Positions 30,313-41,955 of a stretch of 64,000 nucleotides of DNA are shown in pieces. Source of the DNA: Dactylis glomerata (lineage: Eukaryota; Streptophyta; Magnoliopsida; Poales; Poaceae); contig QXEO01002093.1 in assembly GCA_007115705.1 (NCBI GenBank), positions 853,578-917,577 of the forward strand. Direction: 5' to 3'. A model generated the notes under the pieces. It had not been told where the DNA came from. It made no database searches and worked only from the letters and a program-made list of their open reading frames with translations. The translations under genes and the position numbers were made by a program. Position 1 is the first letter of the stretch; each line of letters begins with the position of its first letter.

Positions 30313-33300
30313 TTATGCCGTCATAGCTTTCTCTCCTGTATTTTTGTCCTCTCCTGATGCTCCTACTCGTGGTTTCTTCATCTCAGGCTCCGCAACGTGT
30401 CCTTCGAGTAGCTTGACGCCATCTGTAGTCGTGCTTTTCGCCTTCTCTGCGTAGTTGGCTATCATGCTGAAGTTGTGCGCCATCTTGTGGAACTCCCTGT
30501 CGCAGAGATCTGAAACTTCAAAACTTCCTTTCACTGTAATTATTCCTCTTGGTCTTGGCATTTTAAGTACCAAATATGTAGAGTGAGGCACTGCCATGAA
30601 TCGCGAAAACGCGGGTCATCTGAGGATCGCGTGATATTGAGATGGCCAGTCCATGACTTCGAAGTCTAGCTTTTCTCTTCTGTAGTTTTGTCGGTTGTTG
30701 AAGCAAACATTGAGTGCTATTCGACCCAGTGGGTAATTGGCACTTCCTGGCACGATCCCGTGGAAGGAACAATCTGTTGGTTTCAGGAACTCTAGTGATA
30801 TATGCATTGCTCGAAGTGTTTTTGCGTATATTAGGTTAATTCCACTCCCTGCATCCATGAATATTCTGTCGACATCATACGCGCCGATTTGAGCTTTGAG
30901 TACCAAAGGCGCGTTTCCCGGCTGAGATACTGTTATAGGGTGGTCTTCTCTATTGAACTCGATTGGTTGTTCTGACCAGTGCAGATACTCCGTTGTGGCT
31001 GGAGGTGAGATGACTGCTAGGTTGACTTGTCGAGTTATACTCTTCTCTTCTTTGTTCGATTTGGGCACAGGTTGTATCATTGCTGTGATGTGTCCTTTTG
31101 ATGGAACGTACCCTTCATCGTCGTCGTGTCCCTGGTTTTGCTGGTCTTGTCCTTGAGGAGCTCCGTTGTTTCCTTGCTATTTTGCCGGAGGGTTGTTGCT
31201 TCCTTCAAACCCTTGTCGCCTTGCTTCGGTTTGCTTGTTTAACGCTGCCTCTTGTAATTTTAAGAATGTTGTACAGTCTTTCATTGTGTGTCTTGATACT
31301 CGCTTCCCATCGACGAACGCTGAGTGTATATGACAAGGTCCGTTGAGCATATCTTCTGCCGATGGGTTGTACTCTCTGGGTTCTCTTGTGGGAAACTTTT
31401 TATAATCCTCCTTTCCATAGCTTTGGTATCCCGAACTTCTGTGCTCGCCTCCTTGATAACTGTTGTCTTTGTATCCTGCGGCGACTTGGCTATGGCAGCC
31501 GTAGTTGTCGTAATTTCGGGACCGTCTCCTTTGATTTTCATATCTATTTCTTCTATCGTCCTTTGGGGATCACGTTCGCTTGTTGTTGCATGCGTCTTCT
31601 CCATCTGCGAATCTGTTTGCTACGTCCATGAGGTCTGACACTGTTTTTGGCTTGATTCTACCCATCTCTTCGACTAGGTCTCTTTACCTTAATCCAATGA
31701 TGAATGCATCTATTGCCCTTTCGTCTGAAACTTTGAATGCCGAATTTTTGATAAGGCTCCATCTTTGGATGCATGCCCGCAGTGTTTCGTCGCGTTGCTG
31801 CACGCACGCTTTGACTTCTTCTATTGATGTTGGCCGCTTGTATGTCGACCTGAAGTTGCCTGTGAATTGCTTTGTGAGGTCTTCCCAACTTCCAATAGAT
31901 TCTTTCTCTAGTTTGCTCAACCATGACCTTGCTGCTCCGGTGAGGTGTAGTTGCAAACTTTGCATTGCTGTTTCTTTGGTTCCTCCTAATATTTGAACTG
32001 CTTGTAAGTAATCTGAGAGCCATGATTGTGGTTCCTGTGATCCGTCGTACTTTTGCTGATCATGAGGTAGCTTGAATCCCTTGGGAACTAGAGTGGTGCG
32101 AACCCTGTGGGTAAAGCATGATGCCCCCATCTCTTTTTCGTCGTCTTCATAGTCGCGTTTTTCATTTGGGGACCGCGATCTTTGAGTTCCACCGTGCTGT
32201 TTTGGTGATGGCAATCGAGATCGGTGCTTGCTGCTTCTGTGCCTAGAACTATTGTGACGGCGAGGTGACCTTGCTTTATGCACTTCCTTGTGATGATATG
32301 CTTCTTTTCCTTTTGCTGATAGCTTGTGGCCCACCATGTTGAGTCCATTCAATGCTGCTCTATGCATATGTTCCCTAGGATCTCCTGGACTTGGTCGAGT
32401 TGTAAGCAGATATGCTTGCGCTGCTACTAATGCTGCTTCAGGGGTTTTTGGTAAGATATTCCCCTGCTCGTCGACCGATAGGAAAGACGAGTCGAGGTTT
32501 TTGGAAATACTTTGCCTGTCGGAGTACTCGAGGTTGTCGTACCTTGAGCCGTGTCGATGATTTTTCCTTGCGTTGCTATATGATGCGTCGCTTCGTGCTT
32601 TACGAGCGGCGTCGCTAGCTGCAATGGCTGAATCTTTTCTTCTTTGTATCTCTATCTTCTCCTTTGCTAATTGTTTTGCCTGCTGTCTTAGGGCATAATG
32701 ATACCCCAAAAGCATGTCTTTGCTGGAATTTGATGGTATTGGCATGCCGTGTTCTACGGCTTCTCTTATTATCCTCCATTTGTCGACTGATAGTCGAATT
32801 TTTTCCCTGGCTATGAGGGATTCTGCTGTTTGCCCTCCTGCTAGGTGATTTGCTCCTCTGTCGATATTTGCTGGATTTAGCACTGGGTTGTTATTTTCAT
32901 CGAATTCTTCTGAGTTGTCTCCTACAATGGCGAGCACTTGGCATTGTTTGCCAATGTTACTTTTGAAGCTTGAGAAGATCGAGTCGCTATCTTCAGAAAG
33001 CTCTAACCCTGTCTTCCATGTGTCTGTTGATTTGTCTGAGATATCGTCGAGGCAAATCATGAGATCATTGAGTTGGACTTCTGCATCGAGTTTCCCCTTT
33101 GCTTTGTTATCTTCTGCGATCTTCCCTTTTTGCACTTCCTCTAAGCTGATCGGTGAGTTTACCTCGCTAGAAGAGCTGTCGGAATACTCCATCATTGCTA
33201 CTATTTTGGGCTCACTTGCCGACGGATCTTGTTTCATCGGATCTGACAGGCGAGATGAACTCGATGGCCTGATGAGGATGCTCAAACTTCCAATTGTCAA

Positions 33301-33369
33301 CTCCATCTCTTGATTTTCGTCGACTTCTGTACTGCTATTGGCTAAAAGCGAAAAAGCCGTCGAATTCAT
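30313..33369 (-). pseudogene. gag-protease of element D, decayed
   Basis: Starts at the ATG at 33369 (MNSTAFSLLANS) just inside the primer site. The first open part (to 31684) has a serine/acidic N-terminus, an RKNHRHG-type basic region and a gag domain with SWLSDYLQAV, LTGAARSWLSKL and FRSTYKRPTS. The frame then breaks several times. Protease sequence returns at 31080-30616 with the active site FMDAGSGINLIY, here DAGS rather than DTGA; DAGS is common in this family. A stop breaks the frame after QYHAILR, and the tail continues in another frame to 30313. No reverse transcriptase follows. Neighbours are the 5' LTR upstream and the antisense remnants downstream. Confidence 0.8.
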
Positions 33370-33385
33370 GATTCCAATGCCTAGG

Positions 33386-33403
33386 TCCCCACGGTCGGCG
33401 CCA
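33386..33403 (-). other. Primer-binding site of element D
   Basis: On the minus strand TGGCGCCGACCGTGGGGA starts two bases after the LTR end. The TGGCGCC start is typical of plant Ty3 primer sites; I do not assign the tRNA. Confidence 0.7.
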
Positions 33404-33405
33404 AT

Positions 33406-33740
33406 TGACAAGGGGTTAACTCGACAAATGTCATAGATGAAGGACTTAGGATCGGGGAGATAGGGCGTCGGATGAACTCGAAGATGAAGTTAGTCGAAAT
33501 AGGTATGCATCGAAAGTGAACTTGGGTGTTCAACCTGGCTTGTTTTCAATCTGGCCTACACCGTCCCCTCCTGGCCCCTATATATAGATGGCCAGGTCTC
33601 GAGGATCGGGTAGGGTTCGATACAGATTACAATATCGATATACGGTAAGAACTCGTATTCGACTATCATTACAATTGGGCCTAGCTATACGGGCCTTAGG
33701 GGTACTCAACTAACGGGCTCTATTAACTATACCCTTGTCA
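33406..33740 (-). repeat. 5' LTR of element D
   Basis: 335 bp, bounded by TGACAAGGG and CCCTTGTCA, a perfect inverted pair. It contains TATATATA (33579-33586) as a promoter candidate. The sequence at its right end matches 12420-12448. Confidence 0.85.
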
Positions 33741-34409
33741 ATAAGTGTGAACTTTAATTAGCATGAATGTCATGCATTAAAATAGGGGTTACCTCATGTT
33801 GATGAGGGGGTTACCACCATGAAGGGAATGAAGAGGGAGGTTACCACCATGATGAGGAGGAGGAGCACCTCCTTGGAGCCGGCGCACCCCCCTTGGGGGC
33901 TGCCCCCTCCTCCCCTATAAAACCCCCTCCCTCTCCTCCTTGTCTCACACTTCTTAATCCTTCCCTCCCTCGCATAGTTGCTGCCCAATTTCCGTCTCTA
34001 CTTAGCGAAGCTCTGCCGGAATTATAGTTCGTAGTTCAAACACTTGGAGAAGTGTGTGGTGGAGTGTCCGGCGGATCCCTTCTTCCGCTGCCCCGCTGGA
34101 CCGAGGGCATGGAGGAGTCGACGTCGAGCTGTACGTGTGACCGAGCATGGGGGCGCTACCACTTGTGGCGCCGTGTACATGATCTTGTGATCGTCAAGTG
34201 AACCACTACGTCGACTACGTCAAGTGAACAACTATGTCGACTACATGCGTCTACATCGACTCTCTATCGTCAATGTTTGTGCGGGAACGTAATCCCCGCT
34301 TACGGTCGTCGAGGGTTAGTCTCCGTTGCTAACACCTCGTACAGTATCTTGGCTAGTTTATGTGTTCTTGCATAGGAAAATTTTTGTTTTCTATGCTACG
34401 AACCCATCA
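33741..34409 (+). repeat. Element G: 3' part of a copia-like LTR
   Basis: A TATA box (CTATAAAAC near 33916) is followed by a leader-like GC-rich part and an end reading TTTTCTATGCTACG..CCATCA. The style matches BARE/Angela-type LTR ends. On the right the sequence switches at 34410 to the interior of an Athila-like LTR (compare 42733 and 57402), so G is inserted there. Its left part is presumably beyond element D, outside the window. Family assignment is tentative. Confidence 0.5.
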
Positions 34410-35301
34410 CTTGCATGCTCTCTGTTGTTAGTAGCTATCTTGGCCGAGTAGTTGCTAGTGACTCCAAGAGGGGGTATTTATGCTCAATAGTGGGTTCATG
34501 CCTCTATTTAACCTAGGGAGTGACATAAACCTCTAAGGTTGTAGATGTGCTGTTGCTACTAGGGAGAAAACAACATTCATATGCTCAAGGGCATATGCTT
34601 TGTTTACATTACACACTTTGCTTAATGCAATTATCCGTTGTTCGCAACTTAATACTCATGGGGTGTTCGGACGATATCCCCGTGAGTGGATTATTAGTCA
34701 TAGATGCAGTTGGATGGCGGTCTATGTATTTTGTTGTAATGCCCAGAGTAAATCTCATAGTGATCTTCTTGACATATCACGTTTATCTTTATTCTATCAA
34801 TTGCCCAGCTGTAATTTGTTTACCCAGCATGTGTTATTTATCTTATGGAGAGACACCACTAGTGAACTGTGGACCCCGGTCTTATTTCCATCATATTGTT
34901 ATCACCTGTTTACTTTACTCACACTATTTACTTTACTCGCACTGTTTACTTTACTCGCATACTTCTACTGTTTTCCACTCGATACGCTCATAACCTTTGT
35001 TTCAAGCAAACCAGTGAGATTGACAACCTCATCGCAAGTTGGGAGCAAAGTACTTGGTTGTGTGTGTGCAGGTTCCGTGTTGCAGCTAGCAAGCAAAAGC
35101 TTGGATGAGGCGCCATATATAAATTGTCCAAAGCTGTCACAAACTAGCAAGCATCACCTTCAGTCGTAATTGTCTGCTCTTCTCCTGAACGATTAAACCT
35201 TGGTTTCTTAACTAAGGGAAAACAAGCTGCTATACTCATCACACCTTCCTCTTGGGGTTCCCAACTAGCCGGTTATTTACTTCATCAAATCGGTAGCATC
35301 A
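34410..35301 (+). repeat. 5' LTR of element F, downstream part
   Basis: Matches 42733-43603 of the 3' LTR. It ends GGTAGCATCA. Its U5 end can fold: CCGGTT (35269-35274) with AATCGG (35288-35293), including one G-U pair. Long open frames inside it recur in F's 3' LTR and in J and are LTR sequence. Confidence 0.88.
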
Positions 35302-35312
35302 AGCTTCTTTTC

Positions 35313-35330
35313 TAGCGCCGTTGCCGGAGA
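35313..35330 (+). other. Primer-binding site of element F (Asp-tRNA type, two mismatches)
   Basis: TAGCGCCGTTGCCGGAGA, differing at two bases from the site in element A. Confidence 0.8.
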
Positions 35331-35492
35331 AGAGTGGAAGACTTCTGCGAGGGGAGTTTTTCGCACACACATACTTTACTTTGTTATTGTTTTGCTTTAC
35401 TTTATTTTTACCTACATCGTTTTATATCAAAAACCCAAAAAAATAGAATCCTTGGTAGTTGTTTTTACTTATCTGCTTTTAGTTTTGCTGAA

Positions 35493-35953
35493 ATGGCCAA
35501 TCCTAAAAATACCAAGTTGTGTGACTTTACTAGCACGAACAATAGTGATTTTATCTGCACTCCTATTGCACCACCTGCTCCTGCTGCAAACTTTTATGAG
35601 ATCAAGCCTGCTTTGTTGAACCTTGTTATGAAAGAGCAATTTTCTGGTGCTAGTACTGAAGATGCTGCAGCTCATCTCAATAATTTTGTTGAGCTATGTG
35701 AGATGCAGAAATATAAGGATGTAGAAAGTGATATTATTAAGCTCAAGTTGTTTCCTTTTTCTTTGAGAGGAAAATCTAAAGATTGGTTGCTGTCTTTGAC
35801 TAAGAATAGTATTGATTCATGGGCTAAGTGTAAGGATGCTTTTATTGGTAGATACTATCCTCCTGCTAAGATTATATCTCTGCATAGCAATATTATGAAG
35901 TTTACTCAGTTTGATAATGAAGATGTTGCTCAAGCTTGGGAAAAAAGGACTTT
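35493..35953 (+). pseudogene. gag of element F, N-terminal part
   Basis: The ATG at 35493 (MANPKNTKL) starts a frame with a gag capsid-like domain: LRGKSKDWLLSL, FIGRYYPP and EDVAQAWEK. It is cut inside this domain by the insertion at about 35954. The longer upstream frame from 35334 is leader sequence. The lost middle of the gag domain (about 30-40 codons) is not found on the other side, so the insertion went with a deletion. Confidence 0.8.
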
Positions 35954-36348
35954 GCTACACAGCGGCGCCGCATATTTGTTTGCGCGTGCGGCGGCTGCTA
36001 ACGTCACGCTAATCAGTTTCGCTACAGCTTTCGCAAACAAAACGGTCCCCTCTCTGGCTCGACCGTGCATGCAGGAACACGCAATAATTGCAAGGCCACA
36101 TAGTATGGACGTAGGTAAAGCTAACTTTACTCCACTGGACACCACGAGATGCCATCATTCGGAATCTAGCATACAAATAAGACATGAAAGGAACTGTTCG
36201 GACGTATCTTGCCATACATTAATCAACATCTACCAGGTTATATTAACATTTACTAACAGCTACCGGTCACAACCCGAAAATCAGTCGCAGCTATCGAATT
36301 TAGTCGTAGTTACAAAATTACAATAGTACCAGATTGTATCAGTGCAGT

Positions 36349-36597
36349 TACCAGATTAATCACTCACAACTGTCAGATTAATCATTCACAGCAATCAGAT
36401 TAAACACTCATAGCTATCAGATTAATCACTAACAGCTACCCGAATAATCACTCATAGCTACCAGATAAATCTGTCACAATTGCCAGGTTTACTAAAACTA
36501 CCAAATTAATCACTCATAGCTACCAGATAATCACTCACAGCTACCAGATTAACCATTAACAATTACTAGATTAATCACTCTCAGCTGCCAAATAATT
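36349..36597 (+). repeat. Minisatellite of about 21-24 bp units
   Basis: Around eleven diverged copies of a unit like AGATTAATCACTCATAGCTA follow one another, with unit length varying by a few bases. Confidence 0.75.
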
Positions 36598-36929
36598 ACC
36601 CACGACTAGTAATGCGGGCTCATCCCGTGCCTGGCCTCCACCTGCACCACGAGCTAGGCCACCACGCCCACGAACGGCCGCCGGGAAGTGACAGCCCCAT
36701 GGTGGTAGTGGACGAGGTGGAGAGTGAACTGCATCGCGAGCACGCACTAGGTCGTCGGCGTGGAGCAAGGCCAGAGCAGTAGGAGACCGCCTCCGGATTA
36801 AGGCCAGAACAGTAGGATACAGGCCGTCGGCGCGGGGCATCTTTGACGGTGGCAGCTTCATCCTGGAGGTGCGCCAGGCCGACGCCGATGGCTGCGGTGC
36901 TCTCCCCGCTGCGTGCTTGTCGGGGGCGG

Positions 36930-37330
36930 CGTGCCAGGCTAGGGACTGAAGCCCTCTACACGCGCTCATCGGCGTCGGCCTGGCGGAGCACTATCTCCGC
37001 GTATTGCCTCTTCGAGCTCGACGACGGCGGCGCTCTGCCCTCTGAGTTTTCCTCAGCGGCGGCGTCCCAGCGCTAGGGACAGAAGCCCTCCGCTTGCGCT
37101 CGTCAACGGCGGCGTGGTGGAGAACTCCCGACGTTGCGCCTCTTCGATCTGACGGCGGCGGTGCCCTCTCCCTGCGTCGCTCCTCCTCGAGCTCTACGGC
37201 CGCGGCGCTCTTCCCGCTGTGCTCGTCGGCGGCGACGTACGCGGCTACCCGCGCTAGGGACGGAATCCCTCTCCTTGCGGTCGTCGGCGGAGGCTGCTGG
37301 AGCCCTCCCTTCCTCGCGCCTCCCCCCGCG
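36930..37330 (+). repeat. Diverged GC-rich modules
   Basis: GCTAGGGAC followed by a GAA and CCCTC stretch and a CTCGTC/CGGCGGC stretch appears three times, near 36937, 37071 and 37252. Open frames here run on all strands and reflect composition. Confidence 0.5.
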
Positions 37331-37508
37331 TTCGTCGTCGACGAGACGATGCTGTAGCATGTGGATTTGACAGAGCACAGCAGTAGCCGACGAGAACGGG
37401 GAGATAAGGTGGAAAGGATAAGGCAGTGTCCGGAGCCACGCGATTGCCTTTCACGAATCCTAACGCACCGCCGCACGCGGAGCGATCGATGCGGCGCCTC
37501 TGGGTATC

Positions 37509-39105
37509 TTGACTGAATTTTTCTTCAAGGAACCTACTTGATTTAGCTGCTAGAGGCACTTTTATGTCCCTTACCTTGGGCGCCGCAACAAAGCTACTTG
37601 ACAACATGATGGTGAATTATTCCGAATGGCACACCGAGAGAGCTCCACAAGGTAAGAAGGTAAATTCTATGGAGGAAACCTCTTCCTTGAGTGATAAGAT
37701 TGATACCATTATGGCTATGCTTGCTAATGATAGGACTCATGTTGATCCTAATAATGTTCCTTTAGCCTCTTTGGTTGCTCAAGAAGAGCATGTTGATGTG
37801 AATTTCATTAGAAACAATAATTTTAACAACAATGCTTATAGGAACAATTTTGCTAGTAACAATTATAGGCCGTATCCTTCTACCAATGGTAATGGTTATG
37901 GTAACTCTTATGGTAATTCCTACAACAACACTAGGGCCACGCCCTCCGAGCTTGAGGTAATGCTCAAGGACTTCATTGGTAAGCAAACTGCTTTTAACAA
38001 GTCTGTTGAGGAAAAGTTAGGCAAAATTGATATTCTTGCTTCTAAAGTTGATAGCCTTGCTCATGATGTTGAACTTAAAAAATTAAAAGTGTTGCCTAAT
38101 GATGTGAAAGAGAACAATGTTTTTGCTACTGCTAATGCTATTCAAGTTAGAATTGATGAAAATGTTAGATTGTTAGCGGAATTGCATGCCAGGTGGGAAA
38201 GAGAAGATGAGATGGCTAGAGAGATAAAGGTATGTACCATTACTACCTCTAATGATGTTTCTCCTAATGCTAGCAATCCTCCTACTTTCATTGGTGTAGA
38301 GAAAACTCCCACTCCTTGTGTTAAAAAGCCTAAAACTGCCAAAACTTTTTCTCAAAAGAGTGCTGAAATTTTTCGGAGTGTGGGAGATGATAGCTCTATT
38401 TCTTTTAATGATTTTGATGTTGATGGCTGCAATATATCTGAAGTTATTTTGTTCTTGCAAAAGCTTGCTTTGACTCCCAATGCTAGTTCTTTAAATGTTG
38501 CTTTTACTAAGCATATTACCAATGCTCTCATAAAAATTAGGGACAAAAAATTGAAGCAAAAAGCCTCTGTTCCCAAGAAGTTAGAAGATGGTTGGGAACC
38601 CATCATTGATATGCATGTTAATGGTTTTGATTGCCATGCTTTATGTGATCTAGGTGCTAGTATTTCTATCATGCCTAGAAATTTTTTTGACATGCTTTAT
38701 TTACCACCGCTTGAAAAGTGTTATTATGATATTCCTATTACTGATGTTGCTAAGAAGAAACCTTTGGGAAGGATTAATGATGTTCTTATTGTGGTTAACA
38801 ATAACCTTGTTCCCATTGATTTTCTTGTTATGGACGTTGAATGCCATGCTTCATGTCCTATTATTTTGGGAAGACCCTTTCTTCGAACTGTAGGTGCCAT
38901 CATTGATATGAGAGAAGGCACCATCAAATATCAATTTCCACTCAAGAAAGGTATGGAACACTTCCCTAGAAAAGAAAGAAATAACTTTTTGACTCTATTC
39001 TTAGAGCAAATTATGAGCTTGATGCTTCATCACTTGATGTTACTTGATTCGCAATTTTCTGCGCCTAGCTCAAAGGCGTTAAAGAAAAGCACTCTTGGGA
39101 GATAA
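37509..39105 (+). pseudogene. gag-protease of element F, C-terminal part
   Basis: Gag sequence resumes near 37515 and is clearly in frame from NLLDLAARGT before 37564. An asparagine-rich segment follows (NNNFNNNAYRNNF), then a helical region, then an aspartic protease with CDLGASISIMP as active site and CPIILGRPFL as the second motif. DLGA instead of DTGA is characteristic of Athila-lineage proteases. The frame ends at 39105 in the same LKKSTLGR context where element A's shared 3' region begins. No reverse transcriptase or integrase follows. As gag is cut upstream, this half can be made only from an internal start, so I treat it as a pseudogene. Confidence 0.82.
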
Positions 39106-41940
39106 CTCAATATTTTATTTTTAGTACTTTTTCTTTTATTTAAGTCTTGGAAGTCATTACTACTGTAATGACCGCTCCTTATCTTATTTATTTCGTTTTT
39201 GTGCCAAGAGAAGCCTATAATTCGAGTGAGGTAAAGATTTGGGGATGTTGCTGTCCTAAAACTGTTTTTGGTGCTGCACCGTAAAAATTCGTATAAATTC
39301 TCTGTATATCTTTTGGACCTGAAATTTCTTGTGCATATGCCCCAGGTTATATCCAAACTTTCATTAGTTGAACACTTTTTGATTTGAGCAACAGAAAACC
39401 CCTCAAAATTTGGCCTTTGTCAGCTATTCTGTTTTGACAGATTTCTGCCAATATTTGTGTTTACCGCTTTATCGCTTTCTTTTGAGTTCTTTTGATCACG
39501 AAACTTTTGGGGAAGTTGATACAGTAGTATTTGCTATATATGTGGTAGTTTTGAGTTGAAACCTGAAGCAAAAAGAGGTTTATTATATGTTATGCTACAC
39601 TAATGTTGCTAATAGATTTGTGTTTAGTTTTGTATGAAGGAAGTTTTCAAGTGTAGAGATTGGAGAATGATGAGATGAGTTGAAAAATGGACAAAAGCTC
39701 AATCTTGGGATGCCCATGCATCACCCCAAGAAATATCCAAGAAGTACAAGCGTCAAAGCTTGGGGATGCCCCCGAGGCACCCCTTCTTCATTGGCAAAAC
39801 TCAGGTCACCTTTCAAGACACTATATTTTTATTGCTTCATGCACTATGTGTTTTTCTTGGAGTGTCAGTTGTTTTAGTTTTCTTAGTTAGTTTAGTTTGT
39901 TTGCTGTAATAAATGGTTGGACCCCAACAAATTTCCTTTGGAGGAGATATACTCGTTTTCATTTGCAAAGAACACTCCGTTTTCACTCTTATCATTCATC
40001 GAGTGTTCTTCTTTTTCTGCTACTGCTTTTGGTTTTTGTTTTCACCTTGATTTGTGTTCATATCTTGTCATATCTTTTCATTAAGGTGTATTTTTGCCTC
40101 CGATCTTTATTGTTTTTCATCAAAAGAGGTGTTTATAAAAATTTCAAATGGTGTTGGAAAAGAAAAAAAGCTTTATGCAAAATAGTGGTACAAGAAGGAG
40201 CTTGTGTAGACTGCAGCATAGGCTTTTTCATGTCATGCTTGATGTCTTTTTGATAGTATGCTTAGTGATTTTGCTGTAGCATTACTTGTCTCAAATAACT
40301 GAGATTGCTTAATGAGCCTTTGAAAAAATCATGCGTTGTTTTTATTGTATGGAAGCATTATTTTGGTTTTCTCCTTGATGCTTTATTTGGGTTGACTTGG
40401 CGCATGCTCACACATGTTAGACTCTTACAAAGTTGCCAATAGCCTCTATGATCATTTAGTTTTTGACTTTTGATGCCATCTTATGCTTCTTTTAATGTCG
40501 CTTTGTCGCTTTGCATTGCTCTCTTAGTTGGTCGCTCCCAGTCTTTTGCTAGCCCTCGCCTTGTACTGAGTATGAGCTCTACTCGTGCATCCAACTCCTA
40601 AAAGCCAAAGTCTTCCAAAGTGTCCACCATACATACCTACTAGCAATTTGCTATTCCAAGTAAATTTGACTTGCTTTTATTTTCTCTTCAAATTAAACTT
40701 TTACCAGTGTTATGCGAAATTCGGTCAGTAAAGCTCTCACGAACCGGAAGGCACACTTTACTTTTTCCTGTTCTTAAAAATTTGACATTGTGGTCTCTTA
40801 TGTTGAGTTGTTATGCTTGCAAGTTGTAAGTTGGATTCTGGCCCATCCATGCTGTCATGGGGCAAGCTTTCAACATTGCACTTCTTATTTGAGTTGATAT
40901 CGTGATCTTTTGTTTATGGATGCCCGCGGTGTGAAATGAGTTGGGAATCTTGTGGGGATCATGGAGTTTGTATATGTGTTAGGGAAACACCTGGGCCGCC
41001 AATCTAAGCCATGCATAATTCATGGTGGAAATTTGCAGCATACCCATGGTGGACATTCGACGATGCATCTCATAATAAAAAGCTAAATAAATGGCAAATA
41101 AAAGAGAAGTCGAGGTGTCCATTGTCTGCTTGTCCTGTCATTTTGATGTGGGCTTGTTCCATGTCATCGGGCACGGAGGTACCCCATTGGCGGTTCTCAA
41201 TGATATGCATATACTTACAATGACAAGAGCCTTGCTTGAGACTCTAAGTAAAGTAGCGTGAGGTTTGGGTACTCGTATTCACGGGACACGAGGTTTTCAA
41301 CTTATGATTTGTCAAGTATATGCATCATAATTGTTCTCGCATTAACTTTAACCATTCAAGATGCTTATGATGGGGGCAATGAGAGCTCAAAGCCAGTAAG
41401 TACCATAATTTTTTAAGGTTATAAAACTTGCAATCACTGCTTCCCTCTGCGAAGGGCCTTTCTTCTACTTTTATGTTGAGTCACCACCTTCTTTCTTTAT
41501 GCACCATTAAGAGAGCATAGTTGTCATTCTTAGTATAATGTGCATTGTCCCAAAGTTTTCATTGATTGATTCATATTGTTGGTTTCACTTGTTCTCAAAT
41601 TATTTGTATCTAGTCGCCCTCTTAAATTTGAAGGTGTCCTATGCATTTATGTTTTGCTCTCTTTGAAGGACAAGCTAAAAACCATTTGTATGTTTTTCCT
41701 TATGATTTGAACACACGTTTGACTTTCATTGTTTTAGTTTCATGATCTTTTGTTTGTGTTCATTTTCATGTTTACAACATGGTTGCTAAGTTTTTATTGT
41801 CAAGATTATATCTTCATGCCCATGTTTTAAGTTATGATGATCCCAGCTCACAAATGCTTACATATATGATCAAGATTGTGTAGGTGCATGTCACCTCAAA
41901 AATTATTCTTTTGTTATCACTTACCTACTCAGCAAGAGTT
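39106..41940 (+). other. Element F non-coding 3' internal region
   Basis: Near end-to-end counterpart of 5185-8104 of element A in opposite orientation. No gene. AGCTTGGGGATG-type purine tracts occur near 39703 and 39758 as well as at the LTR edge. Confidence 0.75.
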
Positions 41941-41955
41941 AAGCTTGGGGATGCT
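41941..41955 (+). other. Polypurine tract of element F
   Basis: AAGCTTGGGGATGCT abuts the 3' LTR, identical to element A's tract. Confidence 0.75.

Larger units (their letters stand above)
12420..33740 (-). mobile_element. Element D: non-autonomous Tat-lineage Ty3 retrotransposon, host of elements C and E
   Basis: Minus-strand element. Its 5' LTR (33406-33740), primer site and decayed gag-protease lie at the right, then two plus-strand (antisense) gene remnants, a polypurine tract at 12449-12460 and the last 29 bases of its 3' LTR. Element E occupies 15997-28655. Element C sits in its 3' LTR, so the rest of that LTR is outside the window. No reverse transcriptase or integrase follows the protease before the antisense genes begin. 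Stops and frameshifts occur throughout, as expected of an older element that has been hit twice. Confidence 0.8.
35954..37508. mobile_element. Non-autonomous DNA transposon inside gag of element F (hAT-like ends)
   Basis: The ends are imperfect inverted repeats. Left CAGCGGCGCCGCAT starts at 35960. The right end, read in complement, is CAGAGGCGCCGCAT ending at 37502, and similarity continues for about 40 bases. Only GACT is shared at the flanks, so no clean target duplication is seen. Inside are an AT-rich half with a 21-24-bp minisatellite and a GC-rich half with diverged modules. No transposase is recognised. CAGNGG ends suggest hAT, but a Mutator-like element is possible. Confidence 0.55.

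Noticed and set aside
34547..34993. Hydrophobic ORF recurring at 42841-43449 and 57714-58094
   Set aside because: It lies inside the LTR of F and J and follows LTR homology; stops appear at different places in the copies.
36571..37607. Several GC-rich ORFs inside the DNA insertion in F
   Set aside because: Frames on both strands made of diverged repeat modules, low-complexity Arg/Ser/Ala products.
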